This document shows, one piece after another, positions 29,101 to 35,879 of a stretch of DNA of 64,000 bases. Origin of the DNA: Elmis aenea (lineage: Eukaryota; Arthropoda; Insecta; Coleoptera; Elmidae); contig OX393576.1 of assembly GCA_947652605.1 (NCBI GenBank), forward strand, positions 54,970,966-55,034,965. The letters are read 5' to 3'. A program made the translations under genes and the position numbers. Position 1 is the stretch's first letter. Each line of letters begins with the position of its first letter. The notes beneath the pieces were generated by a model. That model worked only from the letters and a program-made list of their open reading frames with translations, ran no database searches and was not told the DNA's origin.

Positions 29101-30550
29101 TTTAAAAAATATAAAATATACTGGGTGTTTCATTAAAAAAAAAACATAGTGACGTACAGGTACGCAAAAACAAAACACTTTATAGTTGAAAATAATTTAA
29201 GGTTATGCAGTAAGTGACCAGGGACAACTTTCAAATAAAACTTTTTATTGTAAAGTTGTCACAAGAAGAGATATTGATTCGTTACGTTACTTTTCGTACA
29301 CACTGTATATGTGTGTGCGTATGGACTATTGAATGTAAAAACAACCAAAGTCCAGGACTTGGTTTATTTTTACACTCAACTCGTTCCTGTCTAAACTTTT
29401 TCCCGTTCAACCTTCAACAAAGGTCTTTGGACCTGGTTTTCTGTTACAACCACTGCTGGATATACTCCTAAGGAAGGCAAAAAAATCGAAGTCTTATTCT
29501 GCATGAAAAATGGACTTGGGTTGTTTTCGCAATTAGCGATTTAAATAAGTACAAATACCTGGACATTGAAATTCGGGACAATGCAAAATGCAAACAGGAA
29601 ACTAGAAACTGAATAGGACGAGGAGGTGCTATCATTTGACAACTACTACATGGCCTATTATGGGACCAAAATCTACAAAACAATAATCAAAAGTGTCAGT
29701 ACATACGGATCAGAATTATAGAAAATACGTTAGTCGGAGAAGCCAAGGATCAAGACGATGGAGATGGACTACTGGTGAGGATGCTGTAGCTATACAAAAA
29801 AAGATGAGAATTGAAACAAAGATATACGAGATGAAATGGGTGTAGGTGTAGATATTATAGAATTAATAGAACCCAAAAGACTAAAATGATATAGAAACAT
29901 AAAAAGACTGAACGAAGACAGATGGCCTAAAAAAATATTGAAGTAGGTGTCGCCACATACAACAAGAAGAGGCCGACGAAGAGAGAAATAAGAATCACAA
30001 AGTAAAGGAAGATGATTGGAAAGACAGGCTAAAATGGAGATGGCGACAGACGTAAGCTAACTCGCATATAAATTAATAAAAATTTGATATTTGATGCAAA
30101 TAAGGTACCTACTACCTACCAAAAGCTCCGCTTTTATTTTGCATTTGAATATTATAGTGGCGTGTACAGTTTAGCTATAAGTTAATAGCAGTCTAGTTAG
30201 TATTTCTTGTTTGCATGATAAAATGTTGCAATTACATCTAAAATGAAAGCCAAGAAACAGACAGCAGAACCTCCATAATTGTACTTTATGTAAGGATACG
30301 TTTAGTATGCACGCTCATTGTTTTAAAGTTTTATTATAGTTGTGTAAGCTTGGTTTCCCAAAGGATTGTTAAAGTTCTGTGATACACTGTTGTTTATGTG
30401 AGCGGTAGTATCTTTTAATTTAATCGGAGTGTTGGATGTTGCAGGCTATTATTAAATACTGTAACGTAGTTTGTACTTACTTCCGTGTGGAAAGAACTTG
30501 GCGTATATGTCTTTAAAACATTGCTCGTGGACGATACCCTCTGGGCATTC
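7793..30550 (-). CDS. Kv channel-interacting protein (KChIP), EF-hand calcium sensor, C-terminal three exons
   Basis: Three minus-strand exons at 30481-30550 (70 bp), 15075-15145 (71 bp) and 7793-8119 (327 bp including TGA) splice into one open frame. The joined protein reads ECPEGIVHEQCFKDIYAKFFPHG, then YAHYVFKAFDVNCNGAISF, then LLRGSVYERLRWTFKLYDI. This follows the KChIP order, as do exon lengths 70 and 71, which I recall as conserved in animal KChIP genes. The last exon appears to fuse the usual 108, 105 and terminal exons. EF2 loop is DVNCNGAISFRD with D at position 12; EF3 (DINGDGCISRGE) and EF4 (DINQDGVITIEE) are canonical Ca2+ loops. Family role: cytoplasmic Ca2+-sensing subunit that binds the Kv4 channel N-terminus; some members also act elsewhere. 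The N-terminal exon(s) were not found. The introns hold many of the transposable elements listed here. Confidence 0.93.
8205..8320 (-). mobile_element. Possible Penelope-like element 3' tail relic
   Basis: Read on the minus strand, the segment contains 'gaagatgcctctgcattt' followed by 'ggacgaaacgttggc'. This resembles the gaagat...cgaaacgt arrangement that follows the ORF in Penelope-like elements; compare the minus-strand 'ggtcgaaacgtcaac' just below the GIY-YIG ORF at 42083. No coding sequence is attached, so it would be a severely truncated copy. The call rests on motif resemblance only. Confidence 0.35.
8448..8820 (+). pseudogene. Mariner transposase, C-terminal two thirds, degenerate
   Basis: Translated pieces on the plus strand match the mariner catalytic core in order: KVLLCIWWNCSGIIYFELIK (first catalytic region), then HNNARPHATTIIQKQ (second aspartate region, here N-N), then SPDIALSDYYLLTSLEHSLG (third aspartate, D34D spacing). 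Frames shift between the blocks and stops occur, so no functional transposase remains. It lies in the KChIP intron, about 330 bp from the terminal exon and on the opposite strand. Mobile ends were not identified. Confidence 0.85.
10511..11138. mobile_element. TA-flanked foldback MITE of the TACAGGGTGTG family
   Basis: Terminal inverted repeats of 99 bp (10511-10609 against 11040-11138) differ at only two positions. The ends are TA|cagggtgtgtaaaaattg and its complement, giving a TA duplication of Tc1/mariner type. The spacer of about 430 bp is non-coding. It interrupts the right arm of the 9374-11776 element: arm homology resumes on both sides ('tgtggtatttaag' on the right pairs with the left arm around 9700). 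The high arm identity indicates it is younger than its host. Confidence 0.9.
11180..11319. mobile_element. 140-bp hairpin MITE with perfect 60-bp arms (PIF/Harbinger-like, 3-bp TSD)
   Basis: Arms 11180-11239 and 11260-11319 are exact reverse complements over 60 bp, with a 20-bp loop. Termini are tggtgcctttccacgtg and its complement. TAA trinucleotides flank it (11177-11179 and 11320-11322), fitting the TWA target preference of PIF/Harbinger elements. The mirror-image arm of the host foldback element reads 'gaaactttaaacatc' around 9672, with no insert, which is the pre-insertion site. GC content is well above the surroundings. No coding capacity. Confidence 0.9.
11799..12065. mobile_element. 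hAT-like MITE with gcgcccc-rich ends
   Basis: The ends cagtggtttccaacctgt and acaggttggaaaccactg are perfect inverted repeats over 18 bp. Interior ends carry runs of cgcccccc/ggggggcgcg and a very AT-rich centre. The 8-bp duplication is not clean: 'attaatt' precedes the left end and 'attaatt' follows the right end after an extra cgtg. The element starts 23 bp from the right end of the 9374-11776 foldback, so the two are adjacent rather than nested. Confidence 0.8.
12066..14047. other. AT-rich KChIP intron DNA without a recognised element
   Basis: No coding exon or mobile element could be supported. The plus-strand ORF at 12551-12847 (98 residues, starts MNCFHTNCLSL) has no recognisable domain and ordinary AT-rich composition, so it is treated as chance. 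Confidence 0.3.
14048..14250. mobile_element. Short hAT-like MITE, 'ctcaaac' type, eroded
   Basis: The left end cattgtttctcaaactttt and right end gcgtttgacgaacactg-like sequence form an imperfect inverted repeat (cagtgttcgtcaaagcgtgg when reversed). A GC-rich subterminal block 'ggtccgcggacc' near 14220 is itself palindromic. Flanking octamers do not match convincingly. Similar to the wider cagtggttctcaaactttt hAT MITE class; no ORF. Confidence 0.5.
15075..15145 (-). CDS. KChIP internal exon (EF2), 71 bp
   Basis: Acceptor ttttgttgcag precedes the exon and donor gtaagt follows it. Joined to the previous exon it restores codon AAT and reads NSSIYAHYVFKAFDVNCNGAISFR. It covers the EF2 calcium loop and ends in phase 0, matching the start of the 7793-8119 exon. 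Exons of 71 and 70 bp with complementary phases are strong evidence that both belong to one gene across a 15-kb intron. Confidence 0.92.
15490..16726. mobile_element. Candidate element with short TIRs and internal tandem repeats
   Basis: The left boundary tacacacaaaaaatatt and the right boundary, reversed, tacacggaaaaaaaatgtt are similar in 13 or more positions and could be terminal inverted repeats. The interior is repetitive at several scales: 25-40 bp units around tatagatcgtttatta (15660-15840), a unit of about 56 bp containing aaatataatgt (15955-16060), and a pair about 185 bp apart containing gatataattaca (16231 and 16416). GTTGTAA/TTACAAC motifs dominate the right half. No transposase is visible and no target duplication was found. 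It may simply be a satellite-like region. Confidence 0.35.
17512..18644. mobile_element. Non-autonomous hAT element, 'aacgaaaacg' family, 8-bp TSD
   Basis: A 1133-bp element starting cagggactagaaacg and ending ctcagttcctg, flanked on both sides by atattctg (17504-17511 and 18645-18652). Both ends are packed with short direct and inverted copies of cgttttcgtt/aacgaaaacg (17524-17650 and 18545-18640), a subterminal repeat arrangement typical of hAT transposase binding. The centre is AT-rich and non-coding; a GC-richer patch 'tgcctcgtggagtctcccc' sits at 18472. The 61-residue ORF across the left end is only the repeat. Confidence 0.88.
19382..19948 (+). pseudogene. Jockey-type non-LTR retrotransposon, end of the reverse transcriptase ORF
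   Basis: The block QIWLKKLKIKINEIKSVQVT followed by FTLKKNQCPP matches the region just after the catalytic palm of jockey-clade reverse transcriptases. After several frame breaks the frame reopens as LYKTVIKTIWTYGAELWGCA and runs to HTLQEGRDHRRLKRRCPSDQ, the usual C-terminal tail (107 codons open, 19625-19948). The 5' part of the element is absent. Stops and shifts make it non-functional. It lies in the KChIP intron on the opposite strand. Confidence 0.85.
20000..22290. other. KChIP intron DNA, no recognised element; less AT-rich patch 20430-21300
   Basis: A (TA)n run at 20404-20419 is a simple repeat. From about 20430 to 21300 the base composition is less AT-rich than its neighbours and no long homopolymers occur, yet no splice-bounded frame could be found on either strand. 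It could be conserved regulatory DNA or an old unrecognised repeat. Confidence 0.25.
22300..22870 (+). pseudogene. RTE-like endonuclease/reverse-transcriptase retrotransposon, C-terminal fragment
   Basis: Reading through several frames gives YLGTIIAENGKLEEQLNNTI, a piece resembling 'TYSPETWALTTKQKQRI', then 'LLRMPESRYGWKTK' and near the end 'DVPQLANGRQGWR'. This order (YLG...tail, TYGSETWALT, LRWFGHLLRMPESR, D..W) is the post-RT region of the endonuclease-reverse transcriptase elements common in insects. Many stops and indels are present. The RT palm itself is missing. Confidence 0.75.
22875..24040. other. KChIP intron DNA, nothing supported
   Basis: No element ends or coding frame were recognised. 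A moderately GC-richer stretch at 23270-23400 has no open splice-bounded frame. Confidence 0.25.
24044..24275. mobile_element. TA-flanked hairpin MITE of the TACAGGGTGTCCC family
   Basis: A 232-bp element whose arms (24044-24127 and 24192-24275, 84 bp each) are reverse complements with one mismatch (gggatctcg against gggacctcg), separated by a 64-bp AT-rich loop. Ends are TA|cagggtgtcccaaattcg and complement, so the target is TA. The terminus resembles the 10511-11138 and 38863-39490 elements, but the arms differ. It would fold into a very stable hairpin if transcribed from the KChIP intron. Confidence 0.9.
24675..25110 (+). repeat. Unnamed interspersed repeat, copy A (interrupted by a 94-bp insert)
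   Basis: Shares an ordered set of segments with 38355-39945. Examples: 'aaattaccgagtatttc', 'tttctcaatttgagtttt', 'cgactcaaacggacatg', 'gatcagctgatgattaaaat', 'atttgcttcacttacg', and near the right end 'caagaacacaaggcaatag'. Both copies have the same orientation and are clearly diverged. No ORF is shared between them. The repeat class is unknown; the absence of inverted ends and the common right boundary favour a retroposed sequence. Confidence 0.75.
24717..24810 (-). mobile_element. Truncated non-LTR tail with 11-bp target duplication
   Basis: A 94-bp insert within repeat copy A, bounded by tttctcaattt on both sides (24706-24716 and 24811-24821). Copy B at 38.4 kb lacks it. On the minus strand it ends in an (AT)n-type tail ('ccgatttatatatat') preceded by a short frame DQWQDTKGWRNSLG ending in a stop. 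That resembles the last residues of RTE/R1-like reverse transcriptase ORFs (D..W). It therefore looks like an extremely 5'-truncated LINE insertion. Confidence 0.7.
25111..26055. other. KChIP intron DNA, no recognised element
   Basis: A 91-codon minus-strand ORF (25411-25686, includes NGFRERIFTTLKHITEYQNR) has no domain that I recognise. A 'gacgaagacacaagagtctcgaaac' motif at 25430-25454 faintly resembles Penelope-like tails; no linked coding sequence supports it. Confidence 0.25.
26060..27239. mobile_element. TA-flanked foldback element, 'TACAGTGTGTAC' family, copy 1
   Basis: The left end tacagtgtgtacaaaaagt pairs with the right end attttttgtacacactgta. Pairing continues inward through 'gtaacgtaacggatc' against 'gatccgctacgtt' and 'cttgtgacaacttta' against 'taaagttgtcgcaag'. 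A second inverted pair (cgcagggtgttcct at 26166 and aggaacaccctgcg at 26833-26846) lies inside, either deeper arm sequence or a nested MITE of the agggtgttcc type. No ORF. A related copy lies at 28266-29307 in the same orientation. Confidence 0.85.
27804..27855. repeat. 13-bp minisatellite, four units
   Basis: Four head-to-tail copies of aatgcttaaatta; the second unit has c for t (aatgctcaaatta) and the last ends ttt. A local tandem array with no evident function. Confidence 0.8.
27905..28055 (+). pseudogene. RTE-like reverse transcriptase, catalytic-box fragment
   Basis: Encodes LHFADDQIIISAKDKDDIDY, followed by IPRKLNDEYSKWGLTIKHT, then after an indel KTEYVVVG. FADD is the reverse transcriptase catalytic box, and the downstream EYSKWGL/KTEYVVVG residues match the insect endonuclease-reverse transcriptase family. 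It is probably the same copy as the fragment at 29470-30050, now separated by the 28266-29307 foldback element. Confidence 0.85.
28266..29307. mobile_element. TA-flanked foldback element, 'TACAGTGTGTAC' family, copy 2
   Basis: Ends are tacggtgtatacaaaaagta and tacttttcgtacacactgta. Internal order matches copy 1: 'cttattcgtgtttgaagtttgacta' occurs at 26803 and 28859 (25-bp near identity noted as two halves), and 'aaaaccgcaataact' at 28752 corresponds to 'aaaaccgtaataact' at 26677. It lacks the left inner segment found in copy 1. Short ORFs across the right end (29214-29471) are not genes. Confidence 0.82.
29470..30050 (+). pseudogene. RTE-like reverse transcriptase, C-terminal fragment
   Basis: Pieces in order: YYMAYYGTKIYKTIIKSVSTY then GSEL, KTMEMDYW, IRDEMGVGVDIIELIEPKRL, KRLNEDRWPKKILK, RRGRRREK and finally LERQAKMEMATD. 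This is the post-RT tail of the insect endonuclease-reverse transcriptase family (TYGSE, MDYW, LGV, NDR.PKK, RGRP). Stops and frame breaks throughout. The pairing with the FADD fragment at 27905 suggests one original insertion, split and partly replaced. Confidence 0.82.
30481..30550 (-). CDS. KChIP internal exon (pseudo EF1 region), 70 bp
   Basis: Reads ECPEGIVHEQCFKDIYAKFFPHG plus one base. The acceptor is tttatttccag and the donor gtaagtac. It corresponds to the degenerate first EF-hand of KChIPs, where the C-P pair blocks calcium binding. The upstream exon, expected to end in a (R)GFK-like motif, could not be located between 30551 and 64000. Confidence 0.92.
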
Positions 30551-31293
30551 CTGGAAATAAAAAAAGGATCGTAAATAAAATGATGAAGTTTTAAAATACG
30601 AAACCGAATCAGAAATAAAGATAATTTAAATTCAAGAATTTAAGAATTCAAATTGGCACTCAATAAGGCTAAATCAATTGCCGAATGGACTTAAATAAGA
30701 ATTAACTATCTAATGAGATACTCGGTTTACGAAACATACGATACATTCTGTTTAATTTAAAGCTGAGTTGTTGTTGTTTTTTTTAAATAGAAATACGTAG
30801 TCTAGCCATGTCAATTTTCTATCCAAATGGAATCCTAAATATTTAGACTTGCTTTCTTGAGATACTTGTAATACGTTCATTGTAACAGGTGGACAGTTCC
30901 CTCTCTTTAAAGTTCAGGTTACATGAAGGGTAACATCTGGCTAAAATTTACATTCTAGCAGGGTTACTAGGTTACAACCTTTAGCACTAATAATATCATA
31001 TTCATTTAAATGCTTACTATATTCTACAAATAATATTTCCTCGATTCACAAAGAGTTGAAATGGAGAATTTTATCTGCTGCAACTTAAATTACTTTGTGG
31101 AAGCGCGTTTTCTGGAATATTTGCTTCCACTTGCTGTTTAAAAAAAGCATCTTTCTTGTTTATTTACATACAGATACCATTAAATATAATTAATTGCTAT
31201 TTTCAAGCTGCACTTTGCTTGGAGAGCGTCTTAAGCTAAACTTACTGTTAACTTATCAAGCAGTTTTTTCCTCACTATAAATTGACTTTAAAG

Positions 31294-32216
31294 TAGTAGT
31301 AGTAGTAAGTTAGCTTTATTTAGCAATTGCTATTACACTGTAACATAATTTACATAGGTAATAGTAAATATAATAAAAATAGAATGAAATAAAATAAAAA
31401 TCTAAAAATTTTCTAAATTCTAAATATCTAAAATAATAGTTTAATAGCGTTCTAATACGTACTCCTTATTTAATTTAATACCCTTCTTATAATTATTACA
31501 TATTTTGACTTGATGCGGCATATTATTAAATATTTTAAAACCTTGATAAAATAACGAACGAGCAGTTTCACTTTTAATACATTTCTCTATAACGAAATCA
31601 AACCTATTTCTAGTTTTATAACTGTGGATCTTATGGACTAATTTTACATTTTCATACAGATATTTTGGTGTTTTTTTGTAATTTAATTTTTAAAACTAGC
31701 TCTAATGTTCTAAATATTATTCTCTGATTAATACTGATAAATTGAAGTGTATTTAACATAACCTTGGTAGGGGAATGAATTGAACACTTTAAAATAGTGC
31801 GCATGGCGCGGTTTTGTATTTTCTGTAATTGTTGAAGCTCATTTTTATTTAAATTAATAAGTAATGAAGCGCAAAACACAAAATGAACAGCTATTATTGT
31901 TTTATACAGTAAAACTCTAGTGTACATACTAATATGTTTGCTACATCTTTTGAAGAGAAAAATCTTTTTGTAAATTTTGTTCATCATGTATTTTGTGTGT
32001 AACTTAAACGTTAAATTTTCATCTAATATAACACCAAGGTATTTAATTTCGGTTACTCTTTCTAAATTAGTGTTGCTAATTTTTATATCCAGATTAGCAT
32101 TATTTATGGAGTAGCATTTAAAAGCAAAAAGCATTAGTTGATTTCTTAGGTAGTTTAACTTAAGAATCAGGTTTGCAGTCAATATAGTGGTTGAAGAATT
32201 ATCGGGGCAAATACTA
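31294..32216 (-). pseudogene. Non-LTR retrotransposon 3' end: RT tail, one frameshift, trinucleotide tail
   Basis: The minus-strand frame reads CPDNSSTTILTANLILKLNY and continues for about 180 codons. It includes IKYLGVILDENLTFKLHTKY, LLYKTIIAVHFVFCASLL and LQKIQNRAMRTILKCSIHSP, the thumb and connection region of jockey/CR1-like reverse transcriptases. Near 31680 the frame slips by one base and continues as NYKKTPKYLYENVKLVHKIH to NKEYVLERY and a stop at about 31450. After a 3' UTR it ends at 31294-31312 in a (tac/tag)n trinucleotide run next to aataaagctaac, a typical microsatellite tail. The 5' part is missing. Apart from the frameshift it is little damaged, so it may be comparatively recent. 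Confidence 0.88.
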
Positions 32217-33149
32217 GTTTCAAAGTTTGGGAAACAGCTAAAAGTTTGGAATTAGGTAACTTACAATTAGACAAAAGACAAGGAAATTACTCAGGAAATA
32301 TCAACTCGGAAAACTAAAGTTTTTCTACAGTGTTTAATACTTTTTTGAGTTTAAGTTTAAAGATTTTTTCAATCAAGAAGTTTTGTAAGTAGATACTGCC
32401 TCCAGGTTTATCATCAACATATTATTTATGCAAGGAGAATATTAATTGGTAACTTAAGTCATTCATGTTGTAATTGATTTGTATATTTAATTAAAAATTC
32501 TTAATCTTTACGTAATGTTCCTCAAATTTAATTTCTAAACACAGTGCCACATTTTGTCATAGGTAAATAAAAATTGTAGTTTCTTAAATTCATCGTTAAA
32601 TAATGGAAAATTACCTATGAAAACCTTATTTTCTAGATTAAATCAAGCAAGTTTTGTAGTCACAATTTATTCCTATTATCCGCAATTTTAGACTTCATGT
32701 AAAGAGCTTGATTGAATGAAATGAGTTCTTACGCTAAACGGAAAAATCTACTTGTTATATTGTAGATTAAACACTCGTCTACACGAGTACTTTCAGTGAA
32801 GTCGTGGTTGACTTGAATAAAGTAGTTTTTGTTAGTTGTCGTTAGAAACCAATTTCGCTTGCGATTTTCTTGATGGTTTAATCCGCATAGTCGTTCAAGC
32901 TGAGCTTATTGTTCCAAATTCAAGTATTTTCGAGCTTATATCGCCAAATTGCCATCGTTATAACCGTTGCCAAGAAAGTTCTAACAATTTACGAAGTATG
33001 CCAGTAGGTTTCGTCTTAATTATGGTATCCACCACGAATTTATTAAATATTTATGCTAATAGACCGACTTTATGTCGCAATAAAGTTATTTATTGTGTGA
33101 TTAAATAAATAAATCAGTACACCTTCTTGTTGGTGCTTTTAAGTACACA

Positions 33150-34065
33150 TTCTCCGGTATAAGTCGTGGCTGAATTGATTAGGGACATTTCCCAATCATC
33201 AATCTATGGTGGACTTTGGCAATACAAAGCCATCTTAAAGCCAATAATGACTTACGATGTACAGCTATGGACAGGATCGGCCCAATAATAAGCGGGGCCT
33301 GGTGCAAAAAGGCCATGCGGGGCTAATCGGGGGGGTTTTGTCCAAAAACAAAATACATACTACAATATTAATTAATTACAGTTTTTCATTTAAAGAAACT
33401 AATACGCAAAACTATATTGCATAGTTACACTGAATAATTTATATTTAACAAAAAAAAGTTCTAAACTATGTAATGTATATAGGTACATATTGCATTTCTA
33501 TATAAAATAATTTTAATGGAAGGTGTTAAATTTTAATAAAATGAAAAAGAATAATTTAAATTCGTTTATTTTCTGGCATCTTTCACTGCGAAGTCAATAA
33601 TTATAATATCGTCGTAATTAATTTTTTTAGCCAATTCAAAATCAATTGATAAAATTTTCAGTAAAGAAAATCGATTCTGAATTATGCTAGATCTTAAATA
33701 AGTTGTAGGTACACAACTGATTATTAGTATGGTTTGTTTAGCTAGCCATTTAATAAAGTTTAAAACCTTTGTTTTTACTTACTAATTAAAATTTTACGTT
33801 AGTGTTGTATGGTGAGAATATACACGTGTCATGTAAAAGTACAAACATTAAATTTAAATAAAAATTATCAGTATCATTATCGCGCGGGGTCTTGGTAACC
33901 GCGAGGCCTTGCACCGTCCTTGGACCGGTCCTGGCTATGCGGTGACACTAAAAATGTCAACAAAAAAAACTCCTAAAACTCTTCAGCTCAAAGTAAAATA
34001 CATTCTAAATGCCTCTTGGTACATAATACCATACCCAACCTGACCGCATCTAATTGGGTAATTCT
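33150..34065 (+). pseudogene. Jockey-type reverse transcriptase fragment split by a hAT insertion
   Basis: Before the insert, LIRDISQSSIYGGLWQYKAI and LKPIMTYDVQLW match the jockey motif (K.I.KPIWTYG.QLWG). After it, QLCGDTKNVNKKNS and then LQLKVKYILNASWYIIPYPT match the continuation (QLWG..., ILNAPWYVPN). The two halves join across the 33272-33933 element at the codons for Q-L-W-G. Stops are present; non-functional. Confidence 0.82.
33272..33933. mobile_element. hAT element inserted in the jockey fragment, eroded 8-bp TSD
   Basis: A 662-bp element. The left end caggatcggcccaa and the right end, reversed, caggaccggtccaagg are similar inverted repeats; GC-rich subterminal blocks (agcggggcctggtgc / gcgaggccttgcacc) pair further in. 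Flanking octamers are gctatgga on the left and gctatgcg on the right, one change each from the gctatggg expected from the jockey frame. The interior is AT-rich and has no transposase. Confidence 0.82.
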
Positions 34066-35019
34066 ACTAAATTACAAAATGTATACTAACTGTTAAAGTT
34101 AAAATCAATAACTTTAGTGTAAAATATCGCGATCATGCTAATCATTTAGATTCAAGACAATAAAATTATTTTAACAAATTAATTTTGACTGTAACATTAA
34201 ATTATTAGTAAATAATCAAAAACATGGTATAGTTTCTTACCATGAAATTTGCTAATAATGTCAAGCACAAGATTGCAATTATTATTCATGTTCACAACAA
34301 TAGCTGTTAATATTCTTAACTATTTCAAGTAACTTAATAAATCAGGGATTAATTTTTGTGCATACTGCCAACTTGCAGTGTGTTCTTGAGACATTTTTTA
34401 AATTTTTTTTTGTGCAGGTACGTAATTCTAGCTACAATAGAAAGTGCACAGTTTCGCTAAATTAGACTTGAACTGCATCGCATAAGTCAGTTAAATTTTT
34501 CATTCTGCAACAACTTTGCGCTTTCAGTTTGCTTAGTTTAGAATTTTAGATGAAGCAAATTTTGGTTATAAACTACTGAGAGGATTTTATGGCTGTCGCC
34601 TTAAATTTCAAACTTATATGTAGATGGATAAGTAAGTTTCACTGAAAAAGAATGATTTAAAACATGAGCATCAAAAATAGCTTTAAAAAAAAACTGAATA
34701 ATAATAGGAGTAATGATAAGAAATTCCGAATAAGTTGCTTCTGCAAAAATTAATCTAATGACACTGACTTTTTTACATTTGAACATTTAAAAAATTTATA
34801 CAATACACTTTTAATTTAGTTTTGTAAGGTATTGTAATAGATATTATCTCATTATTGCTTTCTTGGGAATCACACATTTAAAAAATTTGTTAAAACTGAT
34901 AAACGCTTAAATGTTTGGGAGTAGCATTTATTTTGTGTGAATAAGTTATATTAAAAATCAGTTATGTTTTGTTTGTACAAAATAATTAAGCAACTTTCCT
35001 AATTAAAAAAGTAGGATGC

Positions 35020-35217
35020 GACTATTTATACATACAGTATGTATGAATAATTGGCTATTTATGCATACAATAAACTTATTTCTAAGGCCCAACTTTTTAT
35101 TTATATATATTTTTTAAATTAGGTTAAAGGTTAGGTAAGAGTTTTTTTTTAAGAAAAACTATTTCTTAGTTTCATTGGTTTATCTCAATTATTTAAAAAA
35201 AGTATGTATAAATAGTC
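35020..35217. repeat. Foldback repeat of 'gactatttatacatac'
   Basis: gactatttatacatac at 35020 and gtatgtataaatagtc at 35202-35217 are exact reverse complements. Additional copies 'ggctatttatgcatac' (35052) and 'ttatttatacatactgta' (35220) continue the pattern on both sides. It is a local palindromic repeat, possibly an old MITE end pair; no target duplication could be fixed. Confidence 0.5.
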
Positions 35218-35605
35218 AGTTATTTATACATACTGTATGTATAATTATTAGCCTCATCCAAAAAAGTATTGTTACCTACTTGTTATCAATTTATAACATT
35301 ATAAAATATTAAAAATGGAGACTTCTGTGCGCTTTGCTTTTGTTAAAAAGGGTCAGTGTGTATGAGAAAAAGTTGACCATTAGGGTAAAGTTAAACAATA
35401 ATATAAAATTTATTTTTAGGTTTTGTACTAAATTAGATACACTACCTATTTTTGGTTACTGATATTTTTTTTCCATAATTTATTAGTTATTTAGTAAAGT
35501 GATAGCGGTTCTTCACTATAATTTTTTTTTTAAATTGCTTCGTTTAGCGATTTAGCGTCCCATCTGATCTCATTCTCAAATTTCTACAATGTTTAATGTA
35601 TTTAC

Positions 35606-35872
35606 CATCTTTTAATACTAAGTTGTTGTTCCCCTATACACATATAGTCAGTCTTTCCGATATTTACTTCTAGGCCCCCATTGCTATATTCTCCAATAAT
35701 TTTACGAGCCATATAGTTTATGTCTTAATAATCTTGGGCAATCAGTATTTGATCGTCTGTAAAGCAGAGCGTGTACCATATATTATTAACTATTGGTATG
35801 CCCTTAGCCCTGCATTTAATTTTCTATTCCCTTAATGCATCTTTGAGGTAAATTTTGAACTGACTTTACATT
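35606..35872 (-). pseudogene. RTE-like reverse transcriptase, palm fragment
   Basis: The minus strand gives 'NNIWYTLCFTDDQILIAQDY', then 'INYMARKIIGEYSNGGLEVN' and 'IGKTDYMCIGEQQLSIKRW'. FTDD is a diverged catalytic box (usually YADD), and the downstream residues match the same family as 27905-28055. Upstream the frame is broken by stops. Truncated on both sides. It lies outside the KChIP exons found here, possibly in an upstream intron. Confidence 0.85.
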
Positions 35873-35879
35873 ATTATAA

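Noticed and set aside
32836..33108. 90-codon plus-strand ORF just upstream of the jockey fragment
   Set aside because: No match to the jockey reverse transcriptase tail, which begins only at about 33150; no other domain seen.
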